Source: Clostridium acidisoli DSM 12555
GTDB taxonomy: Bacteria > Bacillota > Clostridia > Clostridiales > Clostridiaceae
DNA length: 64,000 bases
Direction: 5' to 3'
Assembly (NCBI RefSeq): GCF_900176305.1
Contig: NZ_FWXH01000003.1
Span: 124,001 to 188,000 of the forward strand
Position numbers and translations under genes: made by a program. Under the pieces are notes generated by a model, which worked only from the letters and a program-made list of their open reading frames with translations, ran no database searches and had not been told where the DNA came from. This document shows positions 24,640 to 33,468 of the stretch, in pieces. Position 1 is the first letter of the stretch, and every line of letters starts with the position of its first letter.

Positions 24640-25274
24640 GTTATTATACAGTAAAAGATGAGGTTAGTTTTGAATTTGAAGAAAAAAAATCTATTTTTAT
24701 AAGCAATGTAAAAAGAGTTACTAGCGAAGAAGAAGCAAAAGAGTTTGTTTCTAAAATTAAAAATAAGTATAAGGATGCTCGACACAATGTTTTTGCATAT
24801 GTTATAGGAAAAAATATGAATATTCAAAGATATAGTGATGATGGTGAACCTCAAGGAACAGCAGGTATTCCAACTTTAGATGTTATTAAAAATAAAAAGA
24901 TAACAGACGTTGCAGTAGTAGTTACAAGATATTTTGGGGGCATATTATTAGGAACAGGTGGACTTGCAAGAGCATATTCAAAAGCGGCATCTGAGGTTAT
25001 AAACAAAGGCAATATTGTACTCAAGGTACTCGGTAAGCAGCTTTCTATAAATATTAGTTATGATTTTTTAGGAAAACTTCAATATGCTTTTGAGCAAAAA
25101 AAGTTGTATATTGATAATATAGAATACACGGATAAGGTTATTATTATTGCAAAATTTGAAACCGAAAATCTTGAAGAAGTTAAAAACGATATAATGGAAT
25201 TAACTTCAGGAAATTGTTCTTTTTCAGAAGAAGATGAAAGATATTATTTTAAGATGGAAAATAAGCTGTTCTAA
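24636..25274 (+). CDS. yigZ: YigZ/IMPACT family protein
   Basis: A 212-residue protein of the UPF0029/IMPACT family. The N-terminal domain shows KKSIFISNVKRVTSEEEAKE, DARHNVFAYVIG and YSDDGEPQGTAGIP, and TRYFGGILLGTGGLARAYSKA (about residues 92-112) is diagnostic. The C-terminal DUF1949-like ferredoxin fold follows. Its role is poorly known; eukaryotic IMPACT regulates translation through GCN1. It overlaps the HEAT-repeat gene by 4 bases. Confidence 0.9.
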   Translation: MSYYTVKDEVSFEFEEKKSIFISNVKRVTSEEEAKEFVSKIKNKYKDARHNVFAYVIGKNMNIQRYSDDGEPQGTAGIPTLDVIKNKKITDVAVVVTRYFGGILLGTGGLARAYSKAASEVINKGNIVLKVLGKQLSINISYDFLGKLQYAFEQKKLYIDNIEYTDKVIIIAKFETENLEEVKNDIMELTSGNCSFSEEDERYYFKMENKLF

Positions 25275-25317
25275 TGCATATACATTAATATAAGGGTAAT
25301 AAAGATAACAAAAAAAT

Positions 25318-25347
25318 TTGAATGTAAAATATTATATGTGATATAAT
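25318..25347 (+). promoter_or_regulatory. Likely SigA promoter of yebC
   Basis: TTGAAT at 25318-25323 and TATAAT at 25342-25347 with an 18-base spacer, 82 bases before the yebC start. The -10 is a perfect match. Confidence 0.55.
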
Positions 25348-25429
25348 GTTTTAGGCACTTTATAAAGAAATTTTAAATAAAAAAATTGAGTTTTTATTTA
25401 TATAAAACATAATGTTAGGAGGAGTTTTT

Positions 25430-26167
25430 ATGTCAGGACATTCAAAATGGCATAATATTCAAGCAAAAAAAGGTAAAGCAGATGCAAAAAGAGGAAAGAT
25501 ATTTACTAAAATAGGTAAAGAAATAGCTGTTGCAGCAAAAAATGGATCAAGTCCAGAATCTAATGCTAAACTTAGGGATGTAATTGCGAAAGCTAAAGCA
25601 AGTAATATGCCTCAAGATACAATAACAAGAGCAATAAAAAAAGGTGCAGGAGAGCTTGAGGGAGTAAACTTTGAAGAACTAGTTTATGAAGGTTATGGCC
25701 CAGCAGGGGTGGCTGTGATAGTAAATACATTAACAGACAATAAGAACAGAAGTGCAGCAAATGTTAGGTACATATTTGATAGAAATGGTGGAAACCTAGG
25801 AGCAAATGGATGTGTTTCTTTTATGTTCCAAAGAAAAGGCCAAATTGTAATTGAGAAAAAAGATGGCATTGATGAAGACGAAGTTATGATGGCAGCATTA
25901 GATGCTGGTGCAGAAGACTTTAATGCTGAAGAAGAAGTATTTGAAATAATAACATCAGTTGAAGAGTTTGGAACTGTAAGAGAAGCTCTTGAAAAGTCTG
26001 GTTATGAATTTATATCTGCAGAACTTACAATGATTCCAGACACATTAACTACTTTAAACATGGAAGATGCTGAAAAAGTTCAAAAACTTATAGACAAACT
26101 TGAAGACGATGAAGATGTTCAAGACGTTTACCACAATGCTGAATTCCCAGAAGAATGGGAAGGCTAG
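25430..26167 (+). CDS. yebC: YebC/PmpR family protein
   Basis: A 246-residue TACO1/YebC family protein. It begins [20 protein letters not shown], the classic family start, with [19 protein letters not shown] (about 60-78), [22 protein letters not shown] and [12 protein letters not shown]. YebC proteins have been described as transcription regulators and, more recently, as translation factors at proline stretches. ATG 25430 is chosen over an upstream in-frame start because AGGAGGAG lies at 25418-25425. A terminator follows. Confidence 0.93.
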   Translation: MSGHSKWHNIQAKKGKADAKRGKIFTKIGKEIAVAAKNGSSPESNAKLRDVIAKAKASNMPQDTITRAIKKGAGELEGVNFEELVYEGYGPAGVAVIVNTLTDNKNRSAANVRYIFDRNGGNLGANGCVSFMFQRKGQIVIEKKDGIDEDEVMMAALDAGAEDFNAEEEVFEIITSVEEFGTVREALEKSGYEFISAELTMIPDTLTTLNMEDAEKVQKLIDKLEDDEDVQDVYHNAEFPEEWEG

Positions 26168-26252
26168 GGTGTTTGAGGCACTTTTGAATAGTTGAAATAC
26201 CAAAGACTATAGAAAACTCAATAAAAATCATAGTCAATTATTAAGGAATACT

Positions 26253-26312
26253 AAACACCTCATTTTTGTAAGGTATATTATTAATCTTTACAAAGGTGCG
26301 GTGTTTTGTTTT
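26253..26312 (+). terminator. Rho-independent terminator downstream of yebC
   Basis: A long imperfect hairpin (AAACACCTCATTTTTGTAAGG against CTTTACAAAGGTGCGGTGTTTT) with a T-rich tail ending TTTTGTTTTG. It separates yebC from the Rrf2 gene. Confidence 0.7.
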
Positions 26313-26408
26313 GCAATTAAATGATGCAATAAAAGAATGTATCTATTGCTATTTATTATCCATAGATATATAATGTCAAGAGATATACAATAGAAAGGAG
26401 AAATAAAA

Positions 26409-26873
26409 ATGCAGGTTACAAATGGTGTAGAACAAGCAATATATGTGATTGCTGTATTAGCTAGACAAACTGATAATGAGCCATTGAAAAGTCATGTGTT
26501 AAGTAAAATTTTAGATGTCTCTGATTCATATTTAAGAAAAATCATTCGAAAATTGGTCATTGCAAAAATTTTAAAATCTAGTGCAAGCAAAACAGGTGGA
26601 ATATCCTTAAATATGAGTATAAATGAAATTACATTCTTGGATATTTTTGAAGCTATTGGAGGAAATTCATCCTTTTTAAAACTCAATAGTCTTGGAGATA
26701 AAGTAATAATAAAGAACTTGGAATATTTTAACAATGATTCAGATAAAGTAGTTTGTGTTTTTAAGGAAGCAGAAAATCAATATAAAAAAGTGCTAAGTAC
26801 ATTTACAATTGCTGATTTACTTGCCTATGAGCTTGAAAATCTACCATCTATTGATTGGAACCTAATGATATAA
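26409..26873 (+). CDS. Rrf2 family transcriptional regulator
   Basis: A 154-residue Rrf2-type winged-helix protein. The N-terminus MQVTNGVEQAIYVIAVLA and the recognition region LSKILDVSDSYLRKIIRKLV (about 38-57), followed by wing sequence SKTGGISLNM, fit the family. It lacks the three-cysteine cluster site of IscR/NsrR (only one cysteine, in VVCVF), so it probably does not bind a [2Fe-2S] cluster in the standard way. It has AGAAAGGAG before the ATG. The membrane-protein gene after it may be its partner. Confidence 0.83.
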   Translation: MQVTNGVEQAIYVIAVLARQTDNEPLKSHVLSKILDVSDSYLRKIIRKLVIAKILKSSASKTGGISLNMSINEITFLDIFEAIGGNSSFLKLNSLGDKVIIKNLEYFNNDSDKVVCVFKEAENQYKKVLSTFTIADLLAYELENLPSIDWNLMI

Positions 26874-26944
26874 TATATAAAAACTGTGAATTAAAGTATT
26901 TTAGCAATTAGAAATTTTAGATAATTGTATTGGAGGAAATCCAT

Positions 26945-27403
26945 GTGTGGGAAATATTAATAATTTTATTAATAATGTTTAAAGGTTTAAAATCAAAGGA
27001 AGTTGGTATAAAAACATTTATAGCCTTACCTATAATTATGCTTTATGAATTCTATGATAATTTTAAAGTTGGTACAATTCAAGCAACCGAAATTTCTGAA
27101 TTAATTGTTCTTGCAGTAATAGCAGTAATAGCTGGAATAATACTAGGAAATATGAAGTTGATAGAAGTTGATAAAGGTAAATATTACATAAGACATACTT
27201 ACAAATATATAGTTAGTTGGATAGTGATAATACTAATAAGAATTTTGGTATCGAAATTTGTTTTTAAATCAAGTATTGAAAATTTCAATTGGATTTCATG
27301 GGCATATTTTTTAGTATATTATACAACGAGAAGTATTACCATGGTATTAAGATATCCAGAAGTATTAAGCAACCTTATAATAAATAGAGAAAATATAAAA
27401 TAA
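26945..27403 (+). CDS. Small membrane protein of unknown function (CcdC-like topology)
   Basis: About 152 residues from the GTG at 26945, which has GGAGGA (26932-26937) 7 bases upstream; a TTG at 26930 would place that site inside the gene. Four or five hydrophobic segments are visible (WEILIILLIMFKGL, TFIALPIIMLYEF, LIVLAVIAVIAGIILG, YIVSWIVIILIRILVS, ISWAYFLVYYTTR), with charged loops such as KYYIRHTYKY. The shape resembles the CcdC/DUF1453 group, but I cannot confirm it. It is 71 bases after the Rrf2 gene and probably in the same transcript. Confidence 0.65.
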   Translation: MWEILIILLIMFKGLKSKEVGIKTFIALPIIMLYEFYDNFKVGTIQATEISELIVLAVIAVIAGIILGNMKLIEVDKGKYYIRHTYKYIVSWIVIILIRILVSKFVFKSSIENFNWISWAYFLVYYTTRSITMVLRYPEVLSNLIINRENIK

Positions 27404-27484
27404 TTAAAGTCTGATAATTATTTTGTATTTTAATTATGAAAAATGTTATGATTACATATATAAATATAGTTAAATTATTTTTCA

Positions 27485-27588
27485 TAGTTAATTTGGGGAC
27501 AATATCCATGTCTTAACCGCGGTTTGCTATTAAATATAACACTCTCGCATATAGATGTAAAAATCTTTATATGGAGGTGTTGTTTTTT
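27485..27588 (+). promoter_or_regulatory. Leader with intrinsic terminator before a GNAT gene (candidate attenuator)
   Basis: A hairpin (27538-27556 pairing with 27563-27581; outer AACAC/GTGTT, inner CATATA/TATATG) is followed by GTTTTTTT and lies 40 bases before the GNAT start. Just upstream are a GC-rich palindrome AACCGCGGTT (27514-27523), unusual in this DNA, and a tiny reading frame ATG-TCT-TAA (27508-27516) overlapping it. The hairpin's 3' arm contains GGAGG. It may simply end the upstream transcript, or it may be a regulated terminator. Confidence 0.5.
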
Positions 27589-27627
27589 TATATTAAAAAT
27601 AAAAAATTCTATATAGGAGATGAAAAA

Positions 27628-28179
27628 ATGGCTAGATTATATGGTGAAGAAATTATGTTAAGGGAATATAAAAGAGAAGATTTGGATGCAATAAGGGAAT
27701 GGTGCAATAATCCTAATGTTACTAGAAACTTGTCGGATATTTTTTTATTTACGCACTCATTAATACAAACAGAAAAATTCTTAAATTTAATGTTAGATGG
27801 GGAAAAAGAAAATTATAAAGGCTTTGTGATCGCTGATATTAATACAGAAGAATATATTGGGCAAGTAGATTTAATTAAAATAGATTGGAAAAACCGAGTA
27901 GCAAGGATGGGAATAGTAATTAGAGAAGAAAAGCAAGGAAAAGGGTATGGATTTAGGGCTATAAAGATGTTACAAGACTTTGTATTTAATACTTTGAATT
28001 TAAATAAACTTGAATTAGATTTACATGATTATAATGTAAGGGCGTATAATTGTTATGTGAAATGTGGATTTAAAGAAGAGGGGAGATTAAGGCAAAATTT
28101 TTATATAAATGGGAAGTATACCGATACGATAAATATGGGTATTTTGCGAAGTGAATATGGAGAAATAATTAAAATCTAA
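27628..28179 (+). CDS. GNAT N-acetyltransferase (RimJ/RimL/SpeG-like)
   Basis: A 183-residue acetyltransferase of the Acetyltransf_3 type. EEIMLREYKREDLDAIREWC opens the fold, REEKQGKGYGFRAIKMLQ (about residues 97-114) is the acetyl-CoA loop, and NVRAYNCYVKCGFKEEGRLR is the typical C-terminal helix-strand. ATG 27628 follows TAGGAGAT; an in-frame ATG at 27571 lies within the terminator hairpin and is rejected as start. The substrate is unknown; relatives acetylate ribosomal proteins, polyamines or antibiotics. It ends convergently, overlapping the GtrA gene by four bases. Confidence 0.86.
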   Translation: MARLYGEEIMLREYKREDLDAIREWCNNPNVTRNLSDIFLFTHSLIQTEKFLNLMLDGEKENYKGFVIADINTEEYIGQVDLIKIDWKNRVARMGIVIREEKQGKGYGFRAIKMLQDFVFNTLNLNKLELDLHDYNVRAYNCYVKCGFKEEGRLRQNFYINGKYTDTINMGILRSEYGEIIKI

Positions 28180-28640
28180 GCTATGTCCTTATTATTGATA
28201 TGGTTTGAATTTTTTATTTTACCAAAAACCCAGAATCTATATCCTAAAAAATTAACAATTTGAGCAAGTACCATTGAAATTATTTTAGCAAGAAAAGAAT
28301 TCATAGAATTATCTTTCATTAAAATACTTAAGCCTATTAAGCTTACTCCAAGAGAAGCTGCATTAACGGCAACAAATTGAAAAAGCTCATTTGTTGTTTT
28401 CTTATTAGTCCTAGTGTCATTAAAAGTCCAAAATCTGTTACAAAGATAACTATTTAAAGTACCACTAGAATAGGATACTATTTGACTTATAACATAGTTA
28501 ATACCAAATAAACTGTTTAGTAATGAAAATACACCAAAGTCAAACATAGTGTTTAAACATCCTACGCATCCAAATCTTATAATATGTTTGAATTTTTCAT
28601 TATCGATAAAACCATTATAAATATTTTTAATTGTAAGCAT
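28176..28640 (-). CDS. GtrA-like membrane protein
   Basis: A 154-residue protein of the GtrA/DPMS family with four membrane helices. FKHIIRFGCVGCLNTMFDFGVF (about residues 17-38) is the family's first helix, and YSSGTLNSYLCNRFWTF and FLGYRFWVF are typical loop motifs. GtrA-type proteins help flip undecaprenyl-phosphate-linked sugars. Its usual partner is a GtrB glycosyltransferase; a GtrB-like gene lies at 35980-36936, not adjacent. AGAGGTGGG precedes the ATG. The gene is monocistronic. Confidence 0.87.
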   Translation of the reverse strand: MLTIKNIYNGFIDNEKFKHIIRFGCVGCLNTMFDFGVFSLLNSLFGINYVISQIVSYSSGTLNSYLCNRFWTFNDTRTNKKTTNELFQFVAVNAASLGVSLIGLSILMKDNSMNSFLAKIISMVLAQIVNFLGYRFWVFGKIKNSNHINNKDIA

Positions 28641-28842
28641 ATATTACCCACCTCTGATTATAATTTATTTATCCATTCTATATTCAAATAATAACAATAA
28701 AATGTGGAATAATTATGTTAAATTCATGTGATTTTATTTAATTTTAAGATATAAAATGGTAGCGATTTTTTATTGAACTTGAGCTAAATTATACTTTTAT
28801 GCTAATTAGTGATAAGATTATAAGTGAAACGAGGTGTAAAAA

Positions 28843-29196
28843 ATGATATTTTATCATTTCTCAGATGAAAAATGTAGTAAGCTAATTCCAAAAATATCCT
28901 CCAAAAGACATGAAGGTGAAGGTGAAAACAAAGGTAAAAAAATAACACTTTTGACTACTAATCCTAGCATGTTTTTTGATAATGACAATGGCGGAAATTT
29001 TTTCAAGTACAGATATGTTGTAAGGCTTGATAAAAATGATCCGTATCTACGTGCGGATGACAAATTTAATAATATGCTAGAAGGATATAATAAAACTGTT
29101 GGTTCAAAGGGTGGAACTTTCAAGTGGTTCTTTTATTATAATCCAATTGATTATGTATCTATATCCGAATGGAATGACAAGTTATGCAAGTTTTAA
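28843..29196 (+). CDS. Hypothetical protein, 117 residues
   Basis: I do not recognise this protein. It has no signal peptide or membrane span. It opens IFYHFSDEKCSKLIPKIS, contains a glycine/lysine-rich KRHEGEGENKGKKI, then KYRYVVRLDKNDPYLRADD, and ends WFFYYNPIDYVSISEWNDK. The YHFS opening and terminal Y-rich strand faintly recall small ADP-ribosyltransferase-like folds (LYHFT...), but the rest does not support that call. ACGAGGTG lies 8 bases before the ATG. It is isolated, with no partner gene. Confidence 0.6.
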   Translation: MIFYHFSDEKCSKLIPKISSKRHEGEGENKGKKITLLTTNPSMFFDNDNGGNFFKYRYVVRLDKNDPYLRADDKFNNMLEGYNKTVGSKGGTFKWFFYYNPIDYVSISEWNDKLCKF

Positions 29197-29300
29197 TAAG
29201 CTGCACAGTGAAGTGAATTAATTATCATATATATTTAAGCCAAAAGAAAGATTTCAAAAGTTATGCTTTTGAGATGCTCTCTTTTACTTAAGATATGAAT

Positions 29301-30194
29301 TTATTCTTCAAACATTTCTAAAAAGTGTTTCACAGCACTGGTTATATAATGATTATTCATCCAAACAATAAAAGTTTTTGTAATCAGATTTGGATTTGTG
29401 ATTTCCTTATACAGCAAGTTTTTATTGGATGCAAGAATAATAGCTGATTTTGGAACAATAGCTACTCCCATTCCAGTATCGGCCCAGGTAAGCATTGAAC
29501 GCACATCATCACTTTCACAAAATACCGTAGGAGTAAAATCAAGTGCACTACAGGCATCGGTTATTATATTTTTTAATTTTAGATGAAGTACTAATGGTAA
29601 ATTATTAAGGCTACTTAGAGGAATTGTTTCTTCTAAGAAGGAAGAAGTAAAATTATCAGCATAAGCTGCTACCATAGGCTCATCATATAAGTGCTTAAAC
29701 TCAAAGTTTTTTAAATCAAAGAATTTATGAAGAAGGTTATTTGAATCATAGTATGCATTTATTATTCCAATTTGGATAATGCCATTACTAAGAAGCTCAA
29801 GTATTGCAGAATTATTTCTTTCTCTTATTTGAAAATTTATTTTAGGATAGATTTTGTGAAAATTAGTGGTTTTTTCATATAATATAGAGGACGCAGAAGC
29901 AGTAGTACCTATAGATAAAGTACCCTCAATGCCTTCATTAAAATCTTTTAGTTCTTTTTCTGTTGTTTCAACGAATTCAATTATCTGCTCACCCCTGTTA
30001 AATAAAAAGTTGCCAGCATCAGTTAACTTAACTTTTCTTGTAGTTCTTTCAACTAGTTTAACACCAAGTTCTTCTTCTAAAAGTTTTAATTGATAGCTAA
30101 GTGGGGGTTGTGCTATGTGAAGCTTTTTTGAAGCTTTGGTTAAATTGCCTTCTTTTCCTATAGCTAAAAAGTATTTAAGTTGTCTTAAGTCCAA
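29301..30194 (-). CDS. LysR family transcriptional regulator
   Basis: About 297 residues. The N-terminal helix-turn-helix is complete (DLRQLKYFLAIGKEGNLTKA ... KLHIAQPPLSYQLKLLEEEL) and is followed by a substrate-binding domain (GTLSIGTTASASSILYEK onward). TTG 30194 is chosen so that the protein begins MDLRQLKYF, with AAAGG 9 bases away; ATG 30203 touches that site directly. It is divergent from an MFS drug exporter with a 290-base intergenic region, the classic layout for LysR control of the neighbour by a small-molecule signal. Confidence 0.9.
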   Translation of the reverse strand: MDLRQLKYFLAIGKEGNLTKASKKLHIAQPPLSYQLKLLEEELGVKLVERTTRKVKLTDAGNFLFNRGEQIIEFVETTEKELKDFNEGIEGTLSIGTTASASSILYEKTTNFHKIYPKINFQIRERNNSAILELLSNGIIQIGIINAYYDSNNLLHKFFDLKNFEFKHLYDEPMVAAYADNFTSSFLEETIPLSSLNNLPLVLHLKLKNIITDACSALDFTPTVFCESDDVRSMLTWADTGMGVAIVPKSAIILASNKNLLYKEITNPNLITKTFIVWMNNHYITSAVKHFLEMFEE

Positions 30195-30487
30195 CAAAAT
30201 CATCCTTTCTTTTATTTATATAAATTTTATATAGATAGTATACATTATAAGTATTTCTCTTATAAGTCATCTTTTGATATACTAACATATTATAAATAGA
30301 TAATCAATTAGCAATAATTAAGTCCGTATTATTTCATAAAGAGCTATGAGAAAATATTCCTTTAATAAAAGTGTTGCAATTATTTATTCAATTATTTTAA
30401 GGGGTGTTTTTTTATTGCTTTTAATTATTGATTTTTACAAAATGTTATCTAAATAAAAATTGTTAAGTAAAGAAAGGAAGTATTATA

Positions 30488-31948
30488 TTGAAAAGTGACA
30501 ATTATAAGTGGATGGCTCTTTCTTGCACTTCTCTTGGTGCATTAATGGCTGTATTAAACGGAACATCGTTAACTATTGCTCTTCCAGATGTTATGAAAGG
30601 ACTTAATGCTAGTCTTAGTATAATAACATGGGTATTGATGGGATATATGCTAGCTATGACAATTCTAGTACCCTCAATAGGAAGGGTTGCTGACATGTTT
30701 GGACGAAAAAAATTATATGTAAGTGGATTTGCTATATTTACATTAGCATCTATATTGTGTTCGATTTCTCAAAATGGAGTGCAACTTTTAATATTTAGAA
30801 TTTTACAATCCATTGGAGGATCTCTTTTAGTAGCAAACAGTACCGCAATTGTAACAGATGCTTTCCATAAAAGAGAACTTGGAAAGGCACTTGGAATAAA
30901 TGGAATGGTAATAAGTGTTGCTGCTGTTATAGGACCTATACTTGGTGGATTTCTAGTTACTTTTGGTGGTTGGAGAAGCATTTTTTATATAAATATACCT
31001 ATAGGGGTTATAGGAACTATATGGGCAGCAACACAACTTAAAGAAACAATGAAAATAACGGAAAAACAGAGGTTTGACTTTATTGGAACAATAGTATTTT
31101 CAATTGGAATGTTGTCACTTCTTGTTGGACTTACTATAGGAGCATTTAAAAGTTGGACGGATCCAATGGTAATAGTTCTTTTCGTTGTTGCAGTAATATT
31201 AATAACATTATTTGTATACATTGAAAATAAGACTGAGCAGCCAATGATGGATTTAAGATTGTTTAAAGTGAAAATAATCGCATTTGCATATGCTAGTACT
31301 TTACTTAATGGTATAGCTAGAGGAGCTGTAACACTACTACTTACATTCTTTTTCCAAGGAATTAAAGGAATAGATCCTCTTAGGGCAGGATTTTTATTGG
31401 CCCCTTTTGCTGTGTCTATGATGATAATGTCACCAATAAGTGGATATTTATCAGATAAACATGGTGCTAGAGTTTTAAGTACATTAGGACTTGTTATATC
31501 ATCTGTTGGATTGCTTGGCATGATGACTATATCATCAAATACATCAATTTTTGAACTTGTAGTGTTAATGCTTATAATGGGTGCTGGATCCGGACTTTTC
31601 TTTACTCCCAATACAAGTTCAGTTATGAACAATGTACCAGCAGATAAAAGAGGTATTGCAGCTGGTGTTAGGACCATGATGAATAATGGCGGTAATGTAT
31701 TAAGTATTGCAATTTCAATGGCAATAATTGCATCTAGTATATCGCCTAAGGCTATGCAGGCTTTATTTGTAGGAACTCAAGTTGGATCGCAAGGTATTGC
31801 AATAAATCAGTTTATACATGGACTAAGAATAGCATTTACTATTTCTCTAATTTGTAGTTTAGCAGCTGCGGTTATGTCGTATATGAGAGGATCACAACCT
31901 GATTGGTCTGAAGATAAAATTGTGAAAGAAAAAAAAGCAGCAATATAA
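30488..31948 (+). CDS. MFS transporter, DHA2 family (EmrB/QacA type)
   Basis: A 486-residue, 14-helix drug:proton antiporter. Motif A is GRVADMFGRKKLYV (about residues 60-73), the antiporter motif C is GPILGGFLVTFGGWRSIFYI (about 156-175), and the early NGTSLTIALPDVMKGL marks DHA2. It likely exports a lipophilic or cationic compound across the membrane. The TTG start follows AGGAAG with good spacing. The divergent LysR gene probably controls it. A terminator follows. Confidence 0.9.
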   Translation: MKSDNYKWMALSCTSLGALMAVLNGTSLTIALPDVMKGLNASLSIITWVLMGYMLAMTILVPSIGRVADMFGRKKLYVSGFAIFTLASILCSISQNGVQLLIFRILQSIGGSLLVANSTAIVTDAFHKRELGKALGINGMVISVAAVIGPILGGFLVTFGGWRSIFYINIPIGVIGTIWAATQLKETMKITEKQRFDFIGTIVFSIGMLSLLVGLTIGAFKSWTDPMVIVLFVVAVILITLFVYIENKTEQPMMDLRLFKVKIIAFAYASTLLNGIARGAVTLLLTFFFQGIKGIDPLRAGFLLAPFAVSMMIMSPISGYLSDKHGARVLSTLGLVISSVGLLGMMTISSNTSIFELVVLMLIMGAGSGLFFTPNTSSVMNNVPADKRGIAAGVRTMMNNGGNVLSIAISMAIIASSISPKAMQALFVGTQVGSQGIAINQFIHGLRIAFTISLICSLAAAVMSYMRGSQPDWSEDKIVKEKKAAI

Positions 31949-31953
31949 TAGAT

Positions 31954-32006
31954 TATGGTGTTACTGAAGATTTTGTTTGGTAGCACCATTTTAATTTGTT
32001 TTTTTA
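31954..32006 (+). terminator. Rho-independent terminator after the MFS gene
   Basis: A 10-bp stem (ATGGTGTTAC at 31954-31963 against GTAGCACCAT at 31980-31989, one G-U pair) followed by a T-rich tract. Confidence 0.7.
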
Positions 32007-32060
32007 TCGATTTTATGATAAATTATAGTCTGAATAATTTGAAAGAACATGAGGTGGAAA

Positions 32061-32489
32061 ATGAAATTATTGATCGAAAAAATAGATGAAAAAGCTATAA
32101 TACCTTTTTATGCACACAAAGGTGATGCTGGTATGGATTTGTTTTCAATAGAGGAAGTTTTAATTTCTCCAGGTGAAATTAAATTAATTCATACAGGGAT
32201 AAAGCTACAATTACCATTGAATACTGAAGCACAAATAAGGCCGAGAAGTGGACTTGCATTAAAAAATGGAATTACAGTTTTAAATACTCCTGGAACTATA
32301 GACGAACCTTATAGAGGTGAAATTGGGATAATATTAATAAATCATGGTAAAAAGCCATTTTTAGTTGAAGAAAAAATGAAGATAGCACAGATGGTAATAA
32401 AACCAACTATTAGTGTGGAGATTGAAGAGGTTAAGGAACTTAGTAATACAGATAGAGGAGAAGGCGGATTTGGGTCAACTGGGGTTTAG
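32061..32489 (+). CDS. dut: dUTP diphosphatase
   Basis: The trimeric dUTPase hydrolyses dUTP to dUMP and pyrophosphate, keeping uracil out of DNA. The 142-residue protein has all five motifs: AGMDLFS (I), [11 protein letters not shown] (II), [17 protein letters not shown] (III, with catalytic Asp), QMVIKP (IV) and [11 protein letters not shown] (V). ATG 32061 is chosen over ATG 32049 because GAGGTGG (32051-32057) is its ribosome binding site. Monocistronic. Confidence 0.94.
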   Translation: MKLLIEKIDEKAIIPFYAHKGDAGMDLFSIEEVLISPGEIKLIHTGIKLQLPLNTEAQIRPRSGLALKNGITVLNTPGTIDEPYRGEIGIILINHGKKPFLVEEKMKIAQMVIKPTISVEIEEVKELSNTDRGEGGFGSTGV

Positions 32490-32549
32490 GATAGGAAATA
32501 GAGTTAGCTTACTATAAAATAATTAAAGATTATTACTCTACTAACTTAA

Positions 32550-32700
32550 GTTTCATTTACCTGTTACGCCAGTAACTTCTCTCACTTTTGACGGCTTTAG
32601 CATCGTCAAATCTTTCATCTAGCCGAAGACTTTATTTAATCTTTTTATACAGCTTCGGCTATGATAAAAATCTTTAACTCTTTCTTTCCAATTTCATTAT
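32550..32700 (-). repeat. Hairpin-chain element, copy 2
   Basis: On the minus strand it has the same order as copies 1a and 1b: GTTAAAGATTTTTATC, hairpin ATAGC/GCTGTAT (TTCG-type loop), AAAAAGATTAAATAAA, hairpin AGTC/GGCT, GATGAAAGA, hairpin TTTGACG/CGTCAAA (32587-32610), AGTGAGAGAA, hairpin GTTAC/GTAAC (32563-32576). It occupies most of the 315-base gap between dut and the PH-like gene. The stem of the last hairpin is the same as in copy 1b, but the loop differs. Confidence 0.7.
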
Positions 32701-32804
32701 ATAAAGAAACTATATTATATATAAATAAATTATAAAAACTATTGAAAACGTTTTTATTGAGTTGTATAATAAAATTATAGAATTGCTAATGGGGAGATGA
32801 TACT

Positions 32805-33254
32805 ATGGCAGAAATGATTACAAAAAATAATCTACTTCAATACAAAAGAGAAGATGAAAATTTTATATATGGTGTAAGGGGTCTTTTGAGACTTTCATTT
32901 GGAAAAGAAATACTGTTTAATTATATGCCAATGGAAAGCTTAGATTTCTTCGTTGATGCTACGTACAATCAAGCTATAGATGCTACCCTTGCTGTAACTG
33001 ATAAAAGAATAATGTTTATAAGTTCAAAATGTATTTCACCAAATTGCAGCAATTTAGTATATAGTTTCGATATTGAAGAAATAGGTGTTAGATATAGAAA
33101 AGTTTTAGGGAAAAGAGAATTTGTAATTACGTCTAATGGTAAGGAGTTATTTGAGTTCACTGAACCAGAAATAGTTTTTGAGTGTTATAACAAACAAAGA
33201 GATAAAGTTGAAAAAATAAAGCTTATATTGTCTGAATATGTTTTTAACAATTAA
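32805..33254 (+). CDS. Hypothetical protein with PH-like fold
   Basis: A 149-residue soluble protein. The core FFVDATYNQAIDATLAVTDK followed by RIMFISSK and IEEIGVRYRKVLGKREFVIT resembles bacterial PH (bPH/GRAM-like) domains, in which TDKRIMF is a common strand motif. No membrane span. GGGGAG at 32791-32796 gives a good ribosome binding site. Function unknown. It stands alone between the repeat element and a terminator. Confidence 0.65.
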   Translation: MAEMITKNNLLQYKREDENFIYGVRGLLRLSFGKEILFNYMPMESLDFFVDATYNQAIDATLAVTDKRIMFISSKCISPNCSNLVYSFDIEEIGVRYRKVLGKREFVITSNGKELFEFTEPEIVFECYNKQRDKVEKIKLILSEYVFNN

Positions 33255-33343
33255 GGTATCATCAAAACGCTACTTGTTGATATAAATATATTAGATAAAG
33301 TCCTACTTCTAATTTATCTAATTAACTTCCTTTTAATAACTTT

Positions 33344-33397
33344 AAAAAGAAAATGTAATAAAATGTTTCTAACATTTTTATACATTTTCTTTTTTTA
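33344..33397 (+). terminator. Long A+T-rich terminator after the PH-like gene
   Basis: Nested inverted repeats: an outer 14-bp arm (AAAAAGAAAATGTA at 33344-33357; complement at 33381-33394) and an inner AAAATGTT/AACATTTT with a three-base loop, followed by a T run. Confidence 0.75.
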
Positions 33398-33468
33398 TTT
33401 AATATTTATTGAAATAGTGAATAAAATATAGATTTTTGTAAATAATTCCCCAATAGGAGGGATTGTGT

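Noticed and set aside
24279-24854. 191-codon frame on the minus strand across the HEAT-repeat and yigZ genes
   Set aside because: It is a shadow of two clear + strand genes, with no ribosome binding site and a Phe/Ser/Ile-rich product.
30985-31677. 230-codon minus-strand frame within the MFS gene
   Set aside because: It is the antisense of a well-defined 14-helix transporter and shows no protein-like motifs.
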